This document shows, piece by piece, positions 1 to 8,498 of a stretch of DNA of 41,647 bases; position 1 is the first letter of the stretch; the number at the start of each line of letters is the position of its first letter. The notes below the pieces were generated by a model, which was not told where the DNA came from, made no database searches, and worked only from the letters and a program-made list of their open reading frames with translations. The position numbers and the translations under genes are program-made. This stretch comes from a bacterium (lineage in GTDB: Bacteria; CLD3; SB21): NCBI GenBank assembly GCA_013360215.1, contig JABWCP010000028.1, forward strand, positions 1-41,647. The letters run 5' to 3'.

Positions 1-7
1 ATTTAAT

Positions 8-67
8 GCGAGAGTAATTCAGTGGTAGAATGCCGTCACGCAAAATGCGTGACTGGACGTCGCGAGT
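8..67 (+). pseudogene. truncated, rearranged tRNA-Gly copy
   Basis: Bases 8-34 are identical (27 of 27) to bases 124-150 of the intact tRNA-Gly downstream: 5' acceptor strand, whole D arm and first two bases of the anticodon stem. Bases 54-64 match 163-173 exactly (end of the anticodon stem, variable loop, start of the T stem). Between them the normal anticodon stem-loop is replaced by a perfect 8-bp hairpin (35-42 with 46-53, loop AAA). After about base 64 there is no T loop and no 3' acceptor strand. It cannot fold as a tRNA, so I call it a tandem-duplication remnant. The flanking ATTTAA is also shared. Confidence 0.75.
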
Positions 68-123
68 AAGATTACAAAGATAACTGATACCTAGTCTGAG
101 AAGTAATAAGACAGTATTTAAAT

Positions 124-195
<72 letters not shown>

Positions 196-211
196 CAGAA
201 GATCATTAGGA

Positions 212-247
212 AACGTCATTCGGACGGAGTTCGGAATGGCGTTTTTT
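212..247 (+). terminator. intrinsic terminator after tRNA-Gly
   Basis: Ten-base-pair stem 212-221 with 234-243 (one G-U pair), 12-nt loop, followed by a T6 run (242-247). It lies 17 bp after the tRNA and just before the next gene, so it separates tRNA transcription from the protein-coding genes. Confidence 0.8.
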
Positions 248-267
248 GTTATAACCAGAGACCTAGA

Positions 268-1308
268 GTGAGACGCGAACTGTTTTTTAGTTTAGTATTT
301 TTGCTTAGTTGTACCGGTTGCACATCGGTGTCATCCATGTCTCCTGAAGAGCGGCATGATCGAGCCGAACAATATGTAGCGAAGGCGCGTTTATTTTATT
401 TACAAGGCGATATGGAAGAAGCATTGGAATCATACTCACAAGCTTTGCAGTACGATTCATCACATACCGAAGCGCTGTTGGGTTCAGCCGAAATATGGAC
501 GCAGCAAAAACGTTACAACGACATTCTAATCGCTCTTCGAAATTTATCGTCTAAAAACCCGCGCACGGCGTATTTACGCGGGCAAGCCTACTTCGCAACA
601 TCCAGATATAATGAAGCGCTGGTTGATCTTTTATCGGTTTTAAAACATCCGGCTTACGGGTTATTGGCTTTACGCATGACGATCAGTTCGTATGCCCGCA
701 ATGGTGCTTATGCGCAGGCTGTTGATTTACTCGACAAAGAATTGCCTTCGCATGATCCGGCGACTGTTCGCGATTTGATCTTGGAACGGGAACGTTTGCA
801 TGATGCGCTTTTGATGGCCGAACCGATGCGGGGGTTTGAGGAAAAAAAATTAACCGTTCTGGAAAAACAATCGACGATTACACGAAGCGATTTGGCGTTT
901 CTAGCGGTAACGTTATTGAGCTTGAAAAAAGATAGCGCCGGTTTGGCATTTCGTGACGTACCGGCTCAGGACACGATGGCGTTGTATTACCGAACCGCGA
1001 TACGGTGCGGCTTTTTAGAAATATTACCGGATGGAAAATTTTATCCGGACCACATCATACGTCGCCGCAACCTTGCGCATTATATGTATCGTTTATTAAG
1101 AGCGCCGGAAGTCAAGCTCACCGCGTCCCCATGGTCCGATATTGATCCGCGTGATCCGATTTTTGCAGCAGCCCTGTGGGCTCATCAAAATAAAGTGCTT
1201 ACACCACAAACTGGAACCCAATTTGGAGTGGATAAGCCTGTAACCGGATTGGAAGTTAAAAAAGCGTTAGAGCGTCTGGCGCTTTTGCGGGTCGAATTTT
1301 TTAAGTAG
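268..1308 (+). CDS. TPR lipoprotein with SLH-like C-terminal domain
   Basis: 346 residues, GTG start. The N-terminus is a short basic region, a hydrophobic stretch and a lipobox-like Cys pair (LLSC/CTGC, residues 12-18), so a lipoprotein anchored in the envelope is likely. Residues about 30-170 form tetratricopeptide-type helical repeats (pattern A..YL.GD..EALE.Y..AL). Residues about 235-340 resemble S-layer-homology modules: an AI...GFL...DGKFYPD.II.RR segment, then a second WSDIDP...A..WA segment. TPRs usually mediate protein contacts and SLH-like modules bind cell-wall or surface polymers; the specific partner is unknown. It stands 80 bp upstream of the methionine synthase fragment, with no functional link seen. 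No named family is recognised. Confidence 0.7.
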   Translation: MRRELFFSLVFLLSCTGCTSVSSMSPEERHDRAEQYVAKARLFYLQGDMEEALESYSQALQYDSSHTEALLGSAEIWTQQKRYNDILIALRNLSSKNPRTAYLRGQAYFATSRYNEALVDLLSVLKHPAYGLLALRMTISSYARNGAYAQAVDLLDKELPSHDPATVRDLILERERLHDALLMAEPMRGFEEKKLTVLEKQSTITRSDLAFLAVTLLSLKKDSAGLAFRDVPAQDTMALYYRTAIRCGFLEILPDGKFYPDHIIRRRNLAHYMYRLLRAPEVKLTASPWSDIDPRDPIFAAALWAHQNKVLTPQTGTQFGVDKPVTGLEVKKALERLALLRVEFFK

Positions 1309-1388
1309 AATTGAAAACAGAAACTTATTGTTCCGCGTAGTTTGTGCTTATATATTGTTTGGTGCATTTAAAATAACCGAGGGTTCCT

Positions 1389-3503
1389 GTGTCTGATTCG
1401 TCACAAAAAGTCGTGTATGATCCGTTGATTGAAATCATCAATCACTTTGCTTCTAAAAAAAATGAAGCCAGCGTGTCTAAATCAACAACCGCCGCCACGG
1501 TCGAAGAACGGTTGAAAAACCGGATTATCGAAGGTGAAAAAAAAGGTTTGGATGATGATCTCAAATTGGCCATGCAAAATTATAAACCGCTTGAAATTAT
1601 CAATACCATTCTCCTCGAAGGAATGAAAGTCGTAGGCGATTTGTTCGGCAAAGGCGAGATGCAGCTGCCTTTTGTTTTGCAATCGGCGGAAGTGATGAAA
1701 ACCGCCGTGGCTTACCTGGAACCGTTTATGGAAAAATCATCCGGTTCTCAAAAAGGTACGATGGTGCTTGCTACGGTCAAAGGCGATGTGCACGATATCG
1801 GAAAAAATCTCGTGGATATCATTCTGACCAATAACGGATATAAAGTCATCAATCTCGGTATTAAAGTACCGGTAGAAACTATGCTGCAATCGCTGCATGA
1901 GCACAAAGCCGACGCGATCGGGATGAGTGGGCTTCTGGTAAAGTCAACTCTGATCATGAAAGAAAATCTTGAAGTGATGGCCGAACGCGGCATACAGGTT
2001 CCCGTTTTGCTGGGCGGTGCAGCGTTGACTCGTCGTTACGTAGAGGAAGATTTACGTTCCGTGTATGAGGCGCCGTTGTTTTATTGCGAAGATGCATTTT
2101 CAGGATTACGCGTTATGGAGCGTATTGCCAGTGGTGAACCGCTGCGGGCGGAAACGCAGGCGGACGTGCTCACGCAACCCGCAACTACAGTGGCCGAAAC
2201 GATCAAACGTATTCGTATCGTACGTCATCAGTGGAATAAGGCCTTAGACTATATCACCGATTTGGATTTCGTCGTACAAAACACATTTGGTCGTTGGTCC
2301 GTGCGTGATGTGATCGCTCACTTTATCGGGTGGGAAAGAATACTGATCGAACGATTGGGTCACGTAAAAAACAACAATGCGGAGGGCGTGGCCGTATTTA
2401 CGGATGAAGGCGTGGACGAAGTCAATACGCAGTGGGTGACCCGTTTCAAAGAAAGCGACCGATCCGAAGTGATGGACGAATGGAATGCGGCACAATCCGA
2501 TTTACAACACATCATCCAATCGCTGACGGATTCGATGTTAGCCTCACAAGCGCGGGGGCGAACCGTATCTGAAATCATCGCGGGCTCTTCATTTGCACAT
2601 GAATACGAGCATTTGCAGAAAGTGCAATCCTGGCTTCAAACTTTCCAAACTGCGTCGACGAGTACCGTCGGTGTACCGCGTGTTCGTTCCGATGTGAAGC
2701 CCTCATCGTCTATTCCGAATCCGCCTTTTTGGGGGGATCGCGTAGTCGAAGATATTTCGTTAACGGACATTTTTCCGTTTGTCAACGAAGTCGCTTTATT
2801 TCGCGGTCAGTGGCAGTTTACCAGAGGAAAAATGAGCGGCAGTGAATATCAGAGTTTCGTAGATGCGAAAGTACGCCCCGTATTTGATGCGTGGAAAAAA
2901 CGCGCTTTGGAAGAAAAACTTCTTATTCCCAAAGTCGTTTACGGATATTTTCCTTGCCAATCGGATTGGAATGATCTGGTTATTTATGAAAACGACCATA
3001 CTACCGAAAAATTACGTTTTACATTTCCGCGTCAGTCGGACAATCATCACTACTGTATTTCTGATTTTTTTGCGCCTAAAGAATCCGGCAAAATGGACGT
3101 GATCGGATGTATGCTGGTCACGGTCGGACAACAAGCGTCAGATTTTTCAGCGCAACTTTTCGAATCGGATAATTACGCCGATTATCTTTATTTTCACGGC
3201 CTCAGCGTGGAAACGGCCGAAGCGTTGGCTGAATATTGGCATCGCCAAATGCGACTGGAGTTAGGCATTGCGAGCGGAGATCATAGCGACACCAAAAAAC
3301 TCTTTCAGCAATCGTATCAGGGCTCACGTTATAGTTTTGGGTATCCGGCATGCCCTCATCTGGAAGATCAAAGTAAATTGTTTACACTGCTAGACCCTAA
3401 ACGCATAGGCATCACACTGACCGATGAGTATCATCTTGTACCCGAACAATCTACCAGTGCGATCATCGTTCATCATCCGGAAGCCAAATATTTTAATATA
3501 TAA
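1389..3503 (+). CDS. metH: MetH C-terminal half (B12 + reactivation domains) with inserted DinB/ClbS-like domain
   Basis: 704 residues, GTG start with a GAGGG upstream. Residues about 35-120 are the MetH helical cap (GMKVVGDLFG.GEMQLPFVLQSAEVMK). Residues about 120-250 are the cobalamin domain, with DVHDIG at 133-138 (His135 is the expected lower cobalt ligand). Residues about 440-704 are the AdoMet-binding reactivation domain with R647 and GYPACP at 651-656. The homocysteine- and folate-binding halves are absent; in a working methionine synthase they would be a separate protein elsewhere. Residues about 265-420 are an extra helical domain not found in E. coli MetH. Its GRWSVRDVIAHFIGWE and HEYEH segments look like the DinB/ClbS four-helix bundle, with H311, H404 and H408 as a possible metal triad. 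Domain identity of the MetH parts is certain; the insert assignment is good but unverified. Confidence 0.92.
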   Translation: MSDSSQKVVYDPLIEIINHFASKKNEASVSKSTTAATVEERLKNRIIEGEKKGLDDDLKLAMQNYKPLEIINTILLEGMKVVGDLFGKGEMQLPFVLQSAEVMKTAVAYLEPFMEKSSGSQKGTMVLATVKGDVHDIGKNLVDIILTNNGYKVINLGIKVPVETMLQSLHEHKADAIGMSGLLVKSTLIMKENLEVMAERGIQVPVLLGGAALTRRYVEEDLRSVYEAPLFYCEDAFSGLRVMERIASGEPLRAETQADVLTQPATTVAETIKRIRIVRHQWNKALDYITDLDFVVQNTFGRWSVRDVIAHFIGWERILIERLGHVKNNNAEGVAVFTDEGVDEVNTQWVTRFKESDRSEVMDEWNAAQSDLQHIIQSLTDSMLASQARGRTVSEIIAGSSFAHEYEHLQKVQSWLQTFQTASTSTVGVPRVRSDVKPSSSIPNPPFWGDRVVEDISLTDIFPFVNEVALFRGQWQFTRGKMSGSEYQSFVDAKVRPVFDAWKKRALEEKLLIPKVVYGYFPCQSDWNDLVIYENDHTTEKLRFTFPRQSDNHHYCISDFFAPKESGKMDVIGCMLVTVGQQASDFSAQLFESDNYADYLYFHGLSVETAEALAEYWHRQMRLELGIASGDHSDTKKLFQQSYQGSRYSFGYPACPHLEDQSKLFTLLDPKRIGITLTDEYHLVPEQSTSAIIVHHPEAKYFNI

Positions 3504-3515
3504 CGAGGATTACAT

Positions 3516-4820
3516 TTGAAACGCAATTTAATGCTTGGCATCACCGCGGCTTTGTTTATTGCCAGCTGTACTAAAACAGAGTTACCAACTATGAATACGA
3601 TAGCAGAACATTATGTGCGTCTGATCCTTAAAATAGGACTGCACGATGGCGATTATGTGGATGCGTATTACGGGCCGGACAGCCTCAAACCGAAATCGGA
3701 TGCGGCTTTACTTAAAACCGAATATCCGTTAACCGTTCTGCTCACGGAGTGTGATCAACTTCTTGCGCAACTGGCTCAAATAAAACCCGATCCGAAGCAA
3801 CGCATGGACGGATTACGTCATACGTATTTGATTAAACAATTGACCGCGGCGCGTACGAAAATCGAAATGCTCAATGGAAAGAAATATTCGTTTGATGAAG
3901 AATCGCGTTTGCTTTATGATGCCGTCGCACCGACGTACGATTCGACCCATTTCCGAGCGATCCTCACGGAGCTGGAGCAAAAAATGCCGGGCCATGGCAA
4001 TCTCACGGATCGTCTCGAAGAATTTCGCAAGGCTTTTATTATTCCCAAAGATAAGCTGGATGTGGTTTTCCAGGCGGCTATCAAAGAAGGACGCCGCCGC
4101 ACTCAGCAGTATATCCCGCTGCCGGAAAAAGAAAATTTTACGGTCGAGTATGTAAACAATAAACCCTGGAGCGGATACAATTGGTATAAAGGCGGGGCTT
4201 ACAGTTTGATTCAGGTGAATACCGACTTGCCGATTTTTATTGATCGTGCTGTGGATCTGGCCTGTCACGAAGGGTATCCTGGTCATCATGTTTACAATGC
4301 GTTACTTGAAAAGACACTCGTACGGGATCGGGGTTGGATCGAATTTACGGTCTATCCTTTGTTCAGTCCGCAGTCGCTGATTGCCGAAGGCAGCGCCAAC
4401 TATGGTATTGAGATGGCCTTGCCCGGTGCGGAGCGCATGAAATTTGAAAAAGAAGTATTATTTCCGCTCGCCGGGATAGATGCCAAGCGCGTTGACGAAT
4501 ACTATGCCGTGCAGGCGCTTGTTGGAAAAATAAGTTATGCGGGCAATGAAGCCGCACGCGGTTTTATCAACGGTACAATGACACGCGAGCAAGCCATTGA
4601 CTGGATGGTCACGTACGGCATGTACGCACGGGAGCGCGCAGAGCAACGCTTGCGTTTTATCGAACGCTACCGCAGTTATGTGATTAATTATAATTACGGC
4701 CTTGATTTGGTTCGCGGCTATATTGAAAAGAATGGCGGCACCTCGGACAAACCGGAAACGCGGTGGAAATTGTTTGAGAAGCTACTGTCAGAACCCACCA
4801 TGCCGTCGGCGCTCCAATGA
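3516..4820 (+). CDS. DUF885-like metallopeptidase lipoprotein
   Basis: 434 residues, TTG start preceded by GAGG at proper distance. Lipoprotein signal peptide with lipobox IASC (Cys18). The central motif HEGYPGHH at residues 251-258, followed by EGSANYG (Glu291), is the signature of the DUF885 family, thought to be zinc-dependent peptidases; those His and Glu residues would bind the metal. The substrate is unknown and activity is inferred from family only. The protein is somewhat shorter than many DUF885 members. It overlaps the next gene by four bases (ATGA), so the two are translated together, and starts 12 bp after the MetH-like gene. Confidence 0.75.
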   Translation: MKRNLMLGITAALFIASCTKTELPTMNTIAEHYVRLILKIGLHDGDYVDAYYGPDSLKPKSDAALLKTEYPLTVLLTECDQLLAQLAQIKPDPKQRMDGLRHTYLIKQLTAARTKIEMLNGKKYSFDEESRLLYDAVAPTYDSTHFRAILTELEQKMPGHGNLTDRLEEFRKAFIIPKDKLDVVFQAAIKEGRRRTQQYIPLPEKENFTVEYVNNKPWSGYNWYKGGAYSLIQVNTDLPIFIDRAVDLACHEGYPGHHVYNALLEKTLVRDRGWIEFTVYPLFSPQSLIAEGSANYGIEMALPGAERMKFEKEVLFPLAGIDAKRVDEYYAVQALVGKISYAGNEAARGFINGTMTREQAIDWMVTYGMYARERAEQRLRFIERYRSYVINYNYGLDLVRGYIEKNGGTSDKPETRWKLFEKLLSEPTMPSALQ

Positions 4821-5131
4821 AAAAAGACAGTTCATACCCGCTTATTTGGGCAACGGTGATGAAAATTCCTAAAGGCAAAGTCGCAGCCTACGGTCAGATC
4901 GCTTATATCGCGGGACTGGGCCGACAGCCAAGATTGGTGGGGTATGCGCTGCATAATATTCCCGAAGGCATGGATATACCGTGGCATAGGGTGATCAATG
5001 CGCAAGGTAAAATTTCTTTTCCTAAAGGAAGCCGGCATTACGAGCGGCAAAAAAAAATGCTTAAAACCGAAGGTATCGAGTTTAATGGGGAGAAAATAAA
5101 TCTCGATCGTTTTGGTTGGGATCCGGAGTAG
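4817..5131 (+). CDS. atl: alkyltransferase-like (ATL) DNA repair protein, MGMT family
   Basis: 104 residues, matching the DNA-binding domain of O6-alkylguanine-DNA alkyltransferase (IPKGKVAAYGQIA, the QPRLVG arginine-finger region around R39, HRVI). The alkyl-acceptor motif PCHRV reads PWHRV here (residues 55-59): Trp56 replaces the catalytic Cys. This is the hallmark of ATL proteins, which bind and flip O6-alkylguanine without removing the alkyl group and hand the lesion to nucleotide excision repair. Start ATG overlaps the upstream stop. The following glycosyltransferase begins 3 bp later, so the cluster is one operon by spacing, though the functions look unrelated. Confidence 0.9.
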   Translation: MKKDSSYPLIWATVMKIPKGKVAAYGQIAYIAGLGRQPRLVGYALHNIPEGMDIPWHRVINAQGKISFPKGSRHYERQKKMLKTEGIEFNGEKINLDRFGWDPE

Positions 5132-5134
5132 GGA

Positions 5135-6277
5135 ATGGATTTTTTTGATTTGTTTCTTTGGTATTCCGCATGGTTATATTTTTTTGGATTGACGGTTTTA
5201 GCCATTGGTTTTTGTTTGTATAAACCACACCGCGCTTCAAGTTATAATCCTCTCGTCTCTGTCGTTATTGCGGCACGTAATGAAGAAGTCCATATAGACC
5301 GCTGTTTAGCAGCGCTTTCGGAACAGACGTATCCTGCCGATCGGATGGAAATCATCGTGGTTAATGACCGTTCGACCGACGGAACAGAGAATGTCGTACA
5401 AACATGGTCTAAAAAAATTCCCCATTTGAAAATCGTCTCGATTCGTGAGGCATCCAAGTCCATGGCGCCAAAAAAATTTGCTGTGGATAGCGGAATACGG
5501 AACTCTAAGGGTGAGATAATTCTGTGTACAGATGCCGATTGCCGACCGGAGCGTGCGTGGGTTGCAACCATGATCGAACATTTTACACCGGAAGTGGGTA
5601 TGGTGTTGGGGTATTCACCGTTGTGGCCGGTTCATCCGAATTCGTTATTCGAAAATTTTGTTGCTTGCGAAAGTATAGGGTTAGGTGTTGTAGCCGCTTC
5701 GACTACGGCATTACATAAACCATGGACCGTGACAGGTCGTAGCTGGGGTTATCGGCGTGGCGTGTATGACGAAGTCGGCGGCTTTACAAAAATTGCACTT
5801 CAGGTGTCAGGCGATGACGATTTATTGCTGGGTTTGATGAAAAAAACAAAGTGGAAGATCGCCTATGCGATAGGGGAGCAAGCCAATGTACGGACCGACC
5901 CGCCGAAAAGTATAAACCACTTTCGTAATCAGAAAACGCGCCAGTTATCTAAAACCCGCCTGTATTCGTTTAAAATGCAAATCAGTGTGATGTGGTATTA
6001 TTTGTTTAATGTGGCGCTGATCGTATCACTTTTTTTTGCGGTTTTGTATTCTGAGCAATGGCGTACCGTTGTTTGGGCTTGGTCACTGAAAATGTTTTCG
6101 GACGTTATATTTTTGTCGGCCGGTGCGTATCGGTTTCGAGTCTTATTGTTTTTAAAATATTATCCGTTTCTTGTTCTAATTCATCCGGTATATGTATTGA
6201 CGTTTGGTCTATTAGGACGATTTGGCCGGTATACCTGGAAAGATACGCCCGTGGCACAAGGAGAAGCGCGGTCATGA
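5135..6277 (+). CDS. membrane-associated family 2 glycosyltransferase (first of pair)
   Basis: 380 residues. An N-terminal membrane segment (about 10-32) precedes a GT-A fold catalytic domain: VSVVIAARNEE, VVNDRSTDGT, the nucleotide-sugar/metal motif DADC and the acidic SGDDD motif. Two or three hydrophobic segments follow from about residue 285. The acceptor-loop motif, QxxRW in many processive family 2 enzymes, reads QKTRQ here, so the Trp is missing. It is clearly a paralogue of the next gene, with which it overlaps by ATGA. Likely role: transfer of a sugar to a lipid or polymer at the cytoplasmic membrane. Donor and acceptor cannot be told from sequence. Confidence 0.85.
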   Translation: MDFFDLFLWYSAWLYFFGLTVLAIGFCLYKPHRASSYNPLVSVVIAARNEEVHIDRCLAALSEQTYPADRMEIIVVNDRSTDGTENVVQTWSKKIPHLKIVSIREASKSMAPKKFAVDSGIRNSKGEIILCTDADCRPERAWVATMIEHFTPEVGMVLGYSPLWPVHPNSLFENFVACESIGLGVVAASTTALHKPWTVTGRSWGYRRGVYDEVGGFTKIALQVSGDDDLLLGLMKKTKWKIAYAIGEQANVRTDPPKSINHFRNQKTRQLSKTRLYSFKMQISVMWYYLFNVALIVSLFFAVLYSEQWRTVVWAWSLKMFSDVIFLSAGAYRFRVLLFLKYYPFLVLIHPVYVLTFGLLGRFGRYTWKDTPVAQGEARS

Positions 6278-7389
6278 TCGAAATGATATTATTTATTGTA
6301 ATGGGTGTTTATTTCGCGAGCTATGTATTTGGCGTGATGTGGATACTTATGGGGTTATTTTTTCCGCATCGTGTTTTTTCAAAAAAGCAACCTAATGTAT
6401 CCGTGATCGTAGCTGCGCGCAATGAAGCCGATAATATTCGGTACTGCGCGGAAAGTCTAGCTGCGCAGGATTATCCCAAAGATCAATATGAAATTATATT
6501 GGTTAACGACCGATCCGAAGATCAGACATTGGCGATCATGCAAGCGTTTGTCAAAAAATTCCCAGAGCAATTTCGTATTGTATCGGTTCAGGATAAGCCT
6601 CTGGATGCGTCCGGAAAGAAATATGCTTTGAAACAAGGTATTGAAGCCGCGGTCGGAGAGATACTTTTATTTACTGATGCCGATTGTACCGTCGGCCCGC
6701 AGTGGATAACGACGATGGCGTCTTATTTTTCGGATAAAACGGATTTTGTCATAGGGTTTTCTGAAGTACGTGCAGTAACGACATTTGAACGTTGGCAACG
6801 TACGGATTTTTTAGCCATGATGATCGCGGCTGCGGGCGTGTCCAACCTGGGAATGCCGTGGTCAGCCAGCGGACAAAATCTGGCTTATCGTCGCAAGGCC
6901 TATGATGCGGTCGGCGGTTTGGATCCGATCATGCATCGCATTTCGGGGGATGATATTTTGATGATGAATCGTATGCGACAAAACGGCGCGGGTATTGTCT
7001 TTGCAATGCATCCGGGCGCTTATGTTCAGACAGAGCCGGTACCGGATTGGTCAACCTTCATGCGTCAGCGCGCTCGCTGGGCATCCAACGGACCGATCAT
7101 GCTGCGATACAATCCTTGGTTTTTTTGTTATCTCACGATCATATACGGCGTCTGCATTGGACTGATCGCCAGTTTGGCGGCGGGTATTTTTTTTAAACCG
7201 TGGCTATGGCTAGGCGGATTTATGTTGGTTGTTAAAGCTATAGTGGATAGCGCGGCCATGATGATCGGATCAAGGCAATTACAAAAGAAAGTATCGCCGA
7301 CGGATTTTATATATTGGTTTGCCGTCCAACCTTTTTATGTGGTATGGTCAGGCTTGCGTGGTATGCTGGGGATATTTACCTGGAAATGA
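6274..7389 (+). CDS. membrane-associated family 2 glycosyltransferase (second of pair)
   Basis: 371 residues from the ATG at 6274, which has AAGGAG at 6258-6263 and overlaps the upstream stop; longer in-frame readings run into the previous gene and are not supported. It has the same architecture as its neighbour: N-terminal membrane segment, VSVIVAARNEA, VNDRSEDQT, DADC, SGDDI and C-terminal membrane segments. Unlike the neighbour it keeps a complete QRARW motif, so it fits the canonical family better. The pair probably arose by tandem duplication and may act in the same envelope glycan or glycolipid pathway. A 147-bp gap with no recognisable gene or clear terminator follows before the convergent lipoprotein gene. 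Confidence 0.88.
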   Translation: MIEMILFIVMGVYFASYVFGVMWILMGLFFPHRVFSKKQPNVSVIVAARNEADNIRYCAESLAAQDYPKDQYEIILVNDRSEDQTLAIMQAFVKKFPEQFRIVSVQDKPLDASGKKYALKQGIEAAVGEILLFTDADCTVGPQWITTMASYFSDKTDFVIGFSEVRAVTTFERWQRTDFLAMMIAAAGVSNLGMPWSASGQNLAYRRKAYDAVGGLDPIMHRISGDDILMMNRMRQNGAGIVFAMHPGAYVQTEPVPDWSTFMRQRARWASNGPIMLRYNPWFFCYLTIIYGVCIGLIASLAAGIFFKPWLWLGGFMLVVKAIVDSAAMMIGSRQLQKKVSPTDFIYWFAVQPFYVVWSGLRGMLGIFTWK

Positions 7390-7536
7390 AAAGAATATCT
7401 CGATCTGAAGGGTTTTAGTACCAACGCGTACAAGATTTATAAACGTTATACTTTTCTCATATCGTATCTAAATAAACAAAAGACACACTAACTCAATAGA
7501 TCGTACCTGATTACAGTCTATTAAAATAACTTATAA

Positions 7537-8418
7537 TTATTTCACAAACTGGATGGAAGCGCCTTTGTTTTCATCATCCGTTCCGTAGATAATGCCGCCA
7601 AATTCGCCCGGTACCAATTCCATTGCTTCGATTTTATGTTTGGTATCCGTGAACAGGCGAACATATTGCGAATTGGCGGTGATAGATGCTTGTGTTCCGT
7701 TAAAGCGAATATTACCGACGATATAGACGGCCGATTCATAAGGACCGTTATCACCCGTATCGGATGAAGAAACAACATACAAAGTTCCGGCTTCATCCAT
7801 TTTCATATCGGATATGTAACGCACTTTTTTCTTAGGGAACGGTGTTTTAAAAGGCAGTGTCATAATATTGGCGAACTTCATGGTGCGTGGATTGAATACA
7901 CCGGAATAAATAACAGCCGGATCTTCATCTTGTCCGCGATGCCCCCAAATAGCTGCCATCAAGGTATCGTTGAGCAGGCGAAGATCAAATCCTTCGAAAT
8001 TACTGCCTTTGGGCGCTTCGGGTAAATCAAAGCGACCGGTAATGGCTATTTGTTTAGAAGTCGGATCAAAGGTGAATAGAAAACATTTTCCCATGCTGGA
8101 CATAACGACGTACGTGTTTTCGCCGATCGGATATTTACACAGCGCTTCACCGTCAATAGGGATATTTACGGAGTCCGGCCAAACCAAACCTTCATATTTT
8201 ACAGGTTTTTTTTCTGCCATCGTAACCAATCCCAAACGTGGTTCGCCGCCTTTTTTATTATCATGTACGGTCAGCAAAACGGTTTCTTTAGCATCATGGC
8301 GCACCGTAGCGAAACCGCTGAATCCGTAGGGTTTTCCTTGTTTGCCGATATTCCAGTTACCGCAAGACGTCAGAGTGAGGCTGACGGTGAGCAAGGTAGT
8401 AGTCAACAACGCGCGCAT
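7537..8418 (-). CDS. lipoprotein of unknown function, possibly beta-propeller
   Basis: 293 residues from the ATG at 8418. I prefer this to the in-frame ATG at 8430, because the AGG beginning at that first ATG makes a well-spaced ribosome binding site for the second. The signal peptide ends in lipobox LTSC. The rest is beta-rich with repeated strand patterns (TVLLTVHDNK, NTYVVMSSMGK, TLYVVSSSDTGDNGPYESAVYIVG, GIIYGTDDENKG) that suggest an extracytoplasmic propeller-like fold. No catalytic motif or named family is recognised. It is oriented away from ygfZ, 80 bp downstream of that gene's stop, and may share its transcript. Confidence 0.6.
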   Translation of the reverse strand: MRALLTTTLLTVSLTLTSCGNWNIGKQGKPYGFSGFATVRHDAKETVLLTVHDNKKGGEPRLGLVTMAEKKPVKYEGLVWPDSVNIPIDGEALCKYPIGENTYVVMSSMGKCFLFTFDPTSKQIAITGRFDLPEAPKGSNFEGFDLRLLNDTLMAAIWGHRGQDEDPAVIYSGVFNPRTMKFANIMTLPFKTPFPKKKVRYISDMKMDEAGTLYVVSSSDTGDNGPYESAVYIVGNIRFNGTQASITANSQYVRLFTDTKHKIEAMELVPGEFGGIIYGTDDENKGASIQFVK

Positions 8419-8498
8419 GTGATTCCTCATAAGTGAGATGAAAAGAGTTGATCAATGTAGCGGAATCCCTACTGAAAAACAAAATATTTTTTTGAGAA

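Noticed and set aside
1309-1388. cobalamin riboswitch upstream of the metH-like gene
   Set aside because: Only 80 bp are available and no B12-box-like element is visible; the length alone excludes a full riboswitch.
3813-4289. 158-codon frame antisense to the DUF885 gene
   Set aside because: The plus strand carries the conserved metal-binding motif in the same stretch; the antisense frame has no start signal or recognisable domain.
7390-7536. terminator or dyad copy in the gap between the glycosyltransferase and the lipoprotein
   Set aside because: A TAAACAAAA half-site (7473-7481) occurs, but no matching TGTTTAAT lies 24 bases upstream, and there is no promoter for a convergent pair. No stable hairpin with a T-run was found.
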